The notes under the pieces are model-generated. The model was not told the DNA's origin. It searched no databases and worked only from the letters and a program-made list of their open reading frames with translations. Shown here in pieces: positions 57,140 through 64,000 of a stretch of DNA of 64,000 nucleotides. Source of the DNA: Enoplosus armatus (taxonomy: Eukaryota; Chordata; Actinopteri; Centrarchiformes; Enoplosidae); assembly GCF_043641665.1 (NCBI RefSeq), contig NC_092184.1, forward strand, positions 1,848,501-1,912,500, read 5' to 3'. How positions within the stretch are numbered: position 1 is the first letter of the stretch; every line of letters starts with the position of its first letter. A program made the position numbers and the translations under genes.

Positions 57140-57949
57140 GGCGTGGGAATGAACTGCAGGCGGTGACAGATTGGCAGAATAGAGAGGCTGACGTAAATCT
57201 GTTCATGACCTACATTCATACTATAGCAAGCAGTGTCAGTCTGACTTTGATATATCCATATCTGTATCTACATCTATATAATCGATCATGTCATGTTGGT
57301 GATTGACCGTCACATTGTTACATTAGTGCACTGTTCTTAATCATTACCTCTAACCGTCTGATGTACTGCTGGGTTAACCTAAACAATCAAAACAAAGTTT
57401 ATCATATTTGTATTTATACATATTTTACTATTACTTTATTATAGGCCTCATTTTTTTTTTTTTTTTTATCCTCCAAGGAAAGTGTTGACCTGCAAAGCAT
57501 CTACGCTCCTCAGGCAACAGAGTGGAATGAAACGATGCAGTCGAAATACTCGAAGTGAAGTACTTGATCTACGACGGAATCTTCTTTGGACGGGGGGTGC
57601 GATCACAGCGACCGAGAACTCTTCAGCTAAATTGGTCGGTGACAATAGAGGACTTCATGTAAATGAATGTTAGTTTATACTTCGCAAAGCATCTTCTTTG
57701 GTGAAACCGTATTCTCTTTTGCAAGGCATAGCTAAAGGCCCCGTACTTCCAATTTAATCTCTTGTGTGTTATATTGAACGACAACACCGTGCGTACAGCT
57801 GCTTAAATACCAATAATGTGGCAATTTGCAATTATGGCGCTCCGAATAAAAAAAAATAAATAAATAAAATAAAGAAGCAGGACATTGTGGTGAAACATTT
57901 GGACGCAGGTGTATTTCTGGCCAGGTGTTTTGCTGTTATAATACCTTAA
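57140..57949. other. Unassigned sequence
   Basis: AT-rich with a T17-type run near 57450-57466 and an AAATAAATAAATAAAAT run near 57851-57871. No gene is recognised. Confidence 0.4.
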
Positions 57950-58700
57950 TACATGACACATGATACTGTGACACGCTGTCCCCAAGTGGAGCAGTAGGCA
58001 GTTGTGTGCTGAGAACCTTAAACGCCAACTAAAAGCCTCAGGTCATTGATCATCTTCAAACATTGCACGATGATGCATAATCTCTCCCCCATAATACCCT
58101 CTTCATAATCATCATGACAACTGGCAGCTCCCCACACAAATAAAACAGACGTGGAAAACAGATAAAAAAAATAAATAAATTAAAAAAAAAAAAAACAGGG
58201 GCGTTTAGGAAGTGGCCCATTATGACACATTCCCTGTCCTTTTATTTTTTTTTTATGATAGCAAACGATCAATTATCCAGATGGCGAAAGATGTGGAGGG
58301 GCGGCTGGCGTTGTCCACAAACACACACACACACTCGCTCATTCGCACACTCATATTTACACATTTAGGGAGAGACACACAAAGACACATAAATTCAAAA
58401 AGCAGGAATCGCGCGTGCGCGCGCGCGCTTCACACGCGGTCGTAAACATCTGTTGTGTGGTACGCGGAGGTATCCCGCCACGCTGCCTATAGCAGCATCA
58501 AGTGCACAGATGAGGCCTACAGCTGCTCGATGGTTCCCAGCGAGAGTATAGCGCCGCTGTGATGGATAAGGTGGGATTCTTCTAATTGACAGTTTGTGGG
58601 GAAACAGATGGTTTATTTGCCGGCATTCATCACGCCTTTATGACCGACGCAAGGTGCCGTCACGGAGAGGGGAGGGACCTTCTTTGAGCATTTTACACTG
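57950..58700. other. Candidate conserved non-coding cluster
   Basis: Two mixed blocks (57950-58140 and 58450-58700) are separated by A-rich, CA and GC repeats. GATCATCTTCAAACATTGCA, TGATGCATAATCTC and CTTCTAATTGACAGTTTGTG are enhancer-like words. Conservation is unverified. Confidence 0.28.
58410..58428. repeat. (GC)n alternating tract
   Basis: CGCGCGTGCGCGCGCGCGC is a pure alternating purine-pyrimidine tract, the classic Z-DNA-prone sequence, and is unusually CpG-dense for a vertebrate genome. Confidence 0.95.
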
Positions 58701-59020
58701 TAAAGCTCAAGTCTCAGACGTCCACTGCAGAGATGGGTTTGTGAATGTTGGACAGCGGGAGATTTTACTGCAGTTTGAAACAGTTTGAAACAGAATGACA
58801 TACAGTCTTTGTTAAACTAGAAATTCACAGTTATTATTGTTATTATTTTTATCCATTTTTTTTTTTTTTATCCATTTTTTTGTGATGACCTCGTGGATCG
58901 TTTTGGAATACCTATCCAAATATTCTAAGCACAAAAACTTGTTGAAGTGAACATTTCATCCAGTTTCTCTTCATATGTGCATGTTTCAGAGGACGTGTAT
59001 ATCTCTAAGCACCTGTAGAT

Positions 59021-59027
<7 letters not shown>

Positions 59028-59058
<31 letters not shown>
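59028..59058. repeat. (GT)n microsatellite
   Basis: Pure GT run. A CA run in inverse orientation lies 270 bp downstream at 59324-59355. Confidence 0.95.
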
Positions 59059-59059
<1 letters not shown>

Positions 59060-59060
<1 letters not shown>

Positions 59061-59323
59061 TCGTGTGCCAAGCTTGTACGAGTCGACCTCCTTACCTCCT
59101 GGAGTTTCCATTATTCCTGTGACCATTCTATAAAATGGAGGTCATATCAGGTGCCATTTCCCTCAACCTGCCCCATCCAAAATGCATCATTTTCCCCACA
59201 AATGACGCACGCATGATGTTTCCGGGCGGCGGAAAAAACCTCGCTGGAGTACGGCATCGCTGCTTCTGCATAGTTTAAACAGCGCTGAACGGACAAACAA
59301 ACACGAACAGATAGAAAATAACC

Positions 59324-59357
<34 letters not shown>

Positions 59358-59520
59358 ATCACGTGCGGCCGTGAATATTTATCCGCCAGCCGGGGCAAGT
59401 TATCCTGACAGGGGTGTGTGGTGAGGATTTCCAGTCACATTTGAAACTCCTTGTTGTGGGAATTCAGCGTTTCAGAGAGCTGCACCTAAATTGACATTTT
59501 CTTTGCAATTAGCTGCCTTT
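59060..59520. other. Candidate conserved non-coding block with CA repeat
   Basis: 59080-59300 and 59356-59515 are repeat-free and bracket the CA repeat at 59324-59355. GTGAATATTTATCCGCCAGC and TTTTCTTTGCAATTAGCTGC are the most enhancer-like words. Judged on appearance only. Confidence 0.25.
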
Positions 59521-59535
59521 TTTTTTTTTTTTTAA

Positions 59536-60019
59536 AGGTCCCATATTGTAGAAAGTGAGATTCCCATTGTCTTTTTTGATTATGAAGCAGCTCTAGGTGC
59601 TGTATAAATACTGTGAAAGTATTAAAACTCTCAGTCCACGGAGAAATGGAAAAACTGTGCCTTTAAACGAGCCATCGGGACTTCCGTAAGGTTGTGATGT
59701 CACAAGTCACCGCACTCAGCCACGCCCCCCCAGCAGGCTCACAGCACGCCCAGGAAGTACAGGGACGCTCATCCACCCGCTCAGTCTGTCTAAGTTGTTG
59801 GAGCGCTCTGCTCAGGGACTACTCTTCAGGTTTTTGGAGGTTGTTCAGTTTGTCTCAAATGGACAGAGGGGGGGGGGGGGGGGGGGGGACTGAGGGGGTG
59901 TATAAAGGCCCAGTATAAGATAAGTAAGGACTTTTTTTTGAACGGTGAATCATGCAAAGCTGCTCTAACGGAATCCCAGAGTAAAAATATAGAGCCGAAA
60001 CGAGCAAAATACGGGACCT
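59536..60019. mobile_element. Non-autonomous DNA transposon with TIRs and TTAA flanks
   Basis: The left end AGGTCCCATATTGTAGAAAG and the right end AAAATACGGGACCT are inverted repeats (AGGTCCCRTATT shared). TTAA lies immediately outside both ends, at 59532-59535 and 60020-60023. The 484-bp body has TGTGATGTCACAAGTCAC and no transposase, so this is a MITE. I recognise the AGGTCCCATATTGTA start as a frequent teleost repeat. The TTAA duplication suggests piggyBac-type mobilisation, but the palindromic surroundings (TTTAAA) leave the exact border ambiguous. A G21 run (59868-59888) sits inside. Confidence 0.75.
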
Positions 60020-60023
60020 TTAA

Positions 60024-61159
60024 ATTACTAGAACCACACACCATGTGACTAGTTTATGGAAGCTTTACAAAAATTATTTAGTCTTTTTTAGTTTTTTGGG
60101 TTTTTTTTAACAAATATTGCTGCATTCAATTCTAAGTTCAATGAGACTACTGAGATGACATAGTACTGGGGTGCCAGCAAAAAAAAAAAAAAAAATCCAG
60201 CAAGTCACTGTAGTGGATTACTGAATAACATTAAGACTGTAATTCCACTGTTCGAACGTGTTTGATGTTGTGATTAAATCCAGAATTGTAGAATCCTGCT
60301 TCATAGGATGCTGTGCAGCGTCTGGGCTTCTGATAAGCCCTCACACTCGCGGATGTATTTCTCAAACTGGCCATTCTGCGTGTTTTTTTTTCTTCTCGGC
60401 GACACCTGATTTTTTTTTTTTTTTTTTTTCCCAAAGTAGTGCCATTTTCAGTCTGAGAGCTTTGTGGCACTACAACAATGTCATGCTACGTCTGCCTTTG
60501 CCTCTGACAGACGACAGTCGTTATTCGCGCGACCACAAGAGGTTGCTTTTCGCGAAAGATGAACATATGCGGTCCGAAGTGTTTGAGCAAACCGCCAGTG
60601 CAGGTGGCTTTTCCTTTTTGTGGTGAGGACAGCCTTGTACAACACTTGCCGCATGTATCCTGTCTCCTTGTATGTATTTCAGTGGGAACTGGAACACATG
60701 CAGTGAAATCTGAGCCCACAGCCCCCCCCCTGCTCCCCAAGTGTTACTGCCCCTACATCATGAGGACCACTTTTTGGACCCTTACTGCCCTAACTGCCCC
60801 TCAAAGCACCGCCGCACACCACCCCACCCGCCCATATCAGGGCTCCAGACATGGGGCTTTATTGACTGGTTTGGGATCGTCCTCCTCAGGATAGCCTACT
60901 TATCCTTGCAGCTCTGCCTCCATCACAAGAAGATAATCTCCTGTGATTACCTTCTATTTCTCATCTGCTCGCTCTATCTCTTTTCCCCTCTCTCTCTGTT
61001 TTGTCGATTTCCACTCCACTCCGCTCTGTTGTTACATGACCTACCCCCCCCCCCCCCACACCCCACCCCACCCATCCCCTTGCTTTCTTTCTCTCATTCT
61101 CTCTTCAGCTCTTTTTTTTTTTAGTTTGGGGGTAGAGGTGTGTGAATAGAGAAGGCCTC
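60024..61159. other. Unassigned sequence
   Basis: A and T runs lie near 60179-60195 and 60410-60429, with C-rich DNA at 60720-61080 including C15-type near 61043. The 100-130 codon frames at 60258-61124 are low-complexity or overlapping readings with no domain. A T10-type run is near 61112. Confidence 0.4.
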
Positions 61160-61960
61160 ATCTCCAGCACCGTCTCACTGTGTGTTCTTTTGTACAGGCA
61201 CTCCTCGGCCAGCTGCCTATTCACACAGCCCTGCCAATTAGGACCCCATTCAGAGAGCATGAGAGAGAACATGAGATGAGATCGGTTACCCCCCCTTACC
61301 ACCACCACCACCACCCCCCTCAACTATATATATATGATTTTAAAACCTCTACTACCTTGAGTCACCTCCTCTTTCCTCTTTTTATCTCCCGTCGTCAGCA
61401 TCTCCGTGTATGCGACACCTGATGCTGAATATTTTTGAATCGGAGTTGTGGATTTATTTGTCTGTGCCAATATTACAGATATTTTTCATGCCAGAAAATC
61501 AGTAAACCCATTGACTCGTTTGTGACTTGATGGACCACAGTTATATTGAGTAAAATGCACCTCGTAAGCACTGTGTCAAGTGAAATAACAAAGGCCTTAA
61601 TAATAATTAGATTACTCAGGCGCCGCTACAAGACAAGGCCTCAAAATGAGGTGATAATACAGATATTGCTTTAAGGCCCCTATCATTCCTGTTAATAATG
61701 TGTTGCAGTGGTGCAAGCGATTCTAACAAACACATCTGCAAATCATTTAAAACACCACAAACAATGGAATCGGACCGCATATTGAATCCCAGCAGTTTTC
61801 AGCCTCAGTCCAGTTTCACTGTCAATGTGTAAATTCACGCGTAAAATCAGACGGGAGCATGACACTAATTGCAGCTTCTTTAACTGTGACCCAGATAAAA
61901 TAAATAAACAAACGGACAGATACATTTCAACCACATCTCTTCATCTTCGCCAGCAGATGT
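61160..61960. other. Candidate conserved non-coding block, best in the window
   Basis: 61430-61960 runs for over 500 bp without any simple repeat and in balanced composition. GCACCTCGTAAGCACTGTGT, CCTTAATAATAATTAGATTA (TTAATAATAATTAG at 61598-61611) and CGCGTAAAATCAGACGGG are included. All six frames are short. A (CCA)n and a TA run at 61298-61336 separate it from a smaller block at 61180-61270. Sequence of this look is often an ultraconserved enhancer near developmental genes, but that is inference. Confidence 0.4.
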
Positions 61961-62179
61961 ATTTTTTTGTCATATTCCTTCTTCTATTTAGTTGAGATTG
62001 AACTTTCATGCTCTGTTTTTTTTTTTTTTTTCTTTTTCTGTCAGTAAGAATCATTTCGGCTTTGTTGAGCGTTATAATAACTCAGCTAACAGTTTTGCCT
62101 TGATTTATTTGACTAAATTGCATTTACATCCGAAACCGCGTTCATTACTGAGGTGCCGATTTGTGCGTCCTGCCCGCGG

Positions 62180-62400
62180 AGTCAAGTCGATTTTATTTAC
62201 ATAGCTTTACAGTCTGTGCAGCATACGAAACCCCTCTGTCCTTTAGACCCTGGGTCGGGATGAGGAAAAACTCCCCAAAAAAACATTTTAAGGGGGGAAC
62301 AGAGGACGGATCCCTCTCCCAGGATGGACAAACATGCAATAGGTGTACAGAATAGAGCGATGTCGTGAAATTACAGTACGGACAATCACGATGACAAAAT
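62180..62400 (-). mobile_element. LINE 3' tail, reverse, with internal deletions
   Basis: GTCAAGTCGATTTTATTTAC, CTTTACAGTCTGTGCAGCAT, TGAGGAAAAACTCCCCAAAA, GATCCCTCTCCCAGGATGGA and TGTACAGAATAGAGC give the ordered words of a well-known teleost repeat in reverse orientation. The segment that normally lies between ATAG and CTTTACAG is missing. It is short and broken. Confidence 0.75.
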
Positions 62401-63271
62401 TAGAACTAATTGGAGAGCGACTACTGTAACTAAAAGATGACATTTCAGCATCTGCATCAAAAAATTTGCGGGGGGGGGGGGCATGACAATGGTTGTAGAT
62501 TGAATGCCTTGCATGCTGTTTCATTGTAGAGCAGTGGCCTGGTGCTGGAGGCCCTGCATCAATCTGCAGCGTAGTTGATGTCGACAGAAGAGGCTAAAAA
62601 ATATTGGTAACCTGGAATTTTATTTAAAACAATGCACTGTCTGAACAGTGTTGAAATTTAAAAACAATCTTTTATTATCAAAACGTGTTTATGTTTGGTT
62701 TGCAGTGGAACAAAACGTTGAGAAGATAACTGAATTCACACTTGCTCACAAGTACATTCTAAAATAGCTTCGACAAAATGATTGGTACCCTTAGAAGTTG
62801 TAAGACAGTAATTGATTTGTGGTGATGCTTTTAATGAGTATCACGGGCGTTTTCAGTTGTATGAGCTCATGCAACCAGTTGAAAAGGAGAAAATGATTCA
62901 CTCTCCTGTTTTATGCCACTTCGGACGTGGAAACCGGGAGAAAAAGGCGGAGCTCCACGTTGATTATGTTGCGTAAAATATTGCCTTAAAAGATGCTATG
63001 ATTTTTGGGCTGCCCCATTACGTCATATGGAAACATTCTAGGGGTCTTGTGCATCATTTTCCTCAGACATCCGCTTAATTCGGGATATTGTGGGTTTTGA
63101 ACAATGGCGAGCCACGCATGTGTTTGTAATCATGGACCACAGGTGGGTCCGGCAGAGTTGAAGGGGGTTAACTCAAGCAGGCAATTTTGGTACTTTTACA
63201 TCCCCGAAAGCTTTAATCAACAGACGCCAATTTACACATTCACTTCCTCGTGTTGGCTGCCCACATTCACA
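62401..63271. other. Unassigned sequence
   Basis: Single-copy-like, with a G11 run near 62470. A 73-codon plus frame at 63104-63325 starts with ATG in a fair context but ends in the C23 run and has no domain I can name. No gene is supported. Confidence 0.4.
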
Positions 63272-63294
63272 CCCCCCCCCCCCCCCCCCCCCCC
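63272..63294. repeat. Poly-C tract (C23)
   Basis: A perfect C run at the border of the last candidate conserved block. Confidence 0.95.
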
Positions 63295-63299
63295 ACTAC

Positions 63300-63960
63300 A
63301 ATGGCCCTCTAATCTCGCTCTGTAGAGCAATCATTAACAGGCTGATTCCGCTGTGGCTGAGATGGGTGGAATAAAAAGAAAGAGGAATGCAGGGAGGGGA
63401 GCAGAGGAGGGGCCTGTAATGGATACTGAGGCCAGTAATTAGGCGCCAGGTCCCGTGTTAAAGTGTCGTGACTTTGGGAGAGCCATTTAGCCTGCTAATG
63501 AGTCTCTAACAGTTTATTGATGCCACTTCTCCCATCACTTTTCTGACGCTCGCTTCCCTTCAGCCCATTTTTCCCTCTGCCCTGTGGGACTCCCCGAGCA
63601 ACCATTGTCGCTAATTAATTGAAATTAGGACAGATCAAATGCATTCCAACTTTTCTCATATGAGCAGAAGTACCTGGGGGAATGAAATTCCAATTTAGAA
63701 ACTTGGGGATTTCTGGTCCGCCCCTTGAATGGTGTTAAACGAGGACTTTTAATGCGGGTGCGAGGCACTAATGCATCCGAGTAATAGACGCTAATCTAGT
63801 GGCCATTGTGGCCCTATTGTCTAACTTGATTCATTGTGATTCAGAGGCATTTGTATCAGCGTGGTAGCGTAGTTCTGCCTTGATTGGTTTGCCTCAGGAC
63901 ACTTTCTTTTTTTTTTCTCTCAGTGTCCATACCAATTGCGTTCTCTCCACCAAAGTAATG
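63300..63960. other. Candidate conserved non-coding block at the right edge
   Basis: About 650 bp, nearly free of repeats, with the words CAGTAATTAGGCGCCAGGTC, GTCGCTAATTAATTGAAATT (TAATTAATT 63612-63620), TTCCAATTTAGAAACTTGGG and CGCTAATCTAGTGGCCATTG. Homeodomain-like motifs are frequent. It probably continues beyond the window. Confidence 0.38.
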
Positions 63961-64000
63961 AATTAAGACTTTTGATTACAGAACCTGTGTTCCCTTTTTC

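Noticed and set aside
63104..63325. First exon of a gene starting ATGGCGAGCC
   Set aside because: The frame ends in translated poly-C, no family is recognised, and the 5' splice site context could not be supported.

Overview
The window looks like teleost (ray-finned fish) nuclear DNA, and I could not identify any intact protein-coding gene, rRNA, tRNA gene or CRISPR array in it. Three things point to a teleost: many long (CA)n, (CT)n and (TCTG)n microsatellites; several interspersed repeats I recognise as teleost families, such as LINE tails ending in TTGAATTGAAT, the GCTTAGCATAAAG repeat and tRNA-derived SINEs; and decayed LINE and Ty3/gypsy coding remnants with fish-type protein motifs. The longest open frames run through CA/GT repeats, a minisatellite or the assembly gap, and none has a recognisable domain. 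Family names come from memory of repeat consensus sequences, not from a search.

Layout. From 1 to 9.5 kb there is mostly single-copy sequence with a 13-bp minisatellite (2.26-2.64 kb), one dispersed repeat and several blocks that resemble conserved non-coding DNA. From 9.6 to 18.4 kb lies a graveyard of mobile elements: an L2-like LINE with its catalytic box deleted, a Ty3/gypsy Pol remnant split by a later LINE tail, and further dispersed repeats. From 19.4 to 25.2 kb there is one non-coding candidate block, a partial DNA-element-like repeat and an LTR-like stretch. From 28.3 to 35.4 kb there are an inverted repeat pair, a LINE inserted inside an older repeat, a SINE and repeated modules of another family. 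From 36.5 to 42.4 kb there are a perfect hairpin, a dense cluster of simple repeats, a 53-bp C tract and a 200-N gap. From 42.6 to 47.4 kb there are more SINE, LINE and Tc1-like fragments. From 48 to 64 kb non-coding candidate blocks alternate with microsatellites, a second copy of the 17.9-kb repeat, a TIR element flanked by TTAA and a LINE tail.

Interpretation (inference). Unique, homeobox-motif-bearing blocks and transposon-derived blocks largely avoid each other. That would fit a gene desert or a large intron near a developmental regulator, but nothing here names the gene. No new gene system was found. The observations most worth checking are the perfect 32-bp hairpin, the 13-bp minisatellite, the nested insertions, the microsatellite grown inside one repeat copy, the TTAA-flanked element and the unusual number of long G or C runs.
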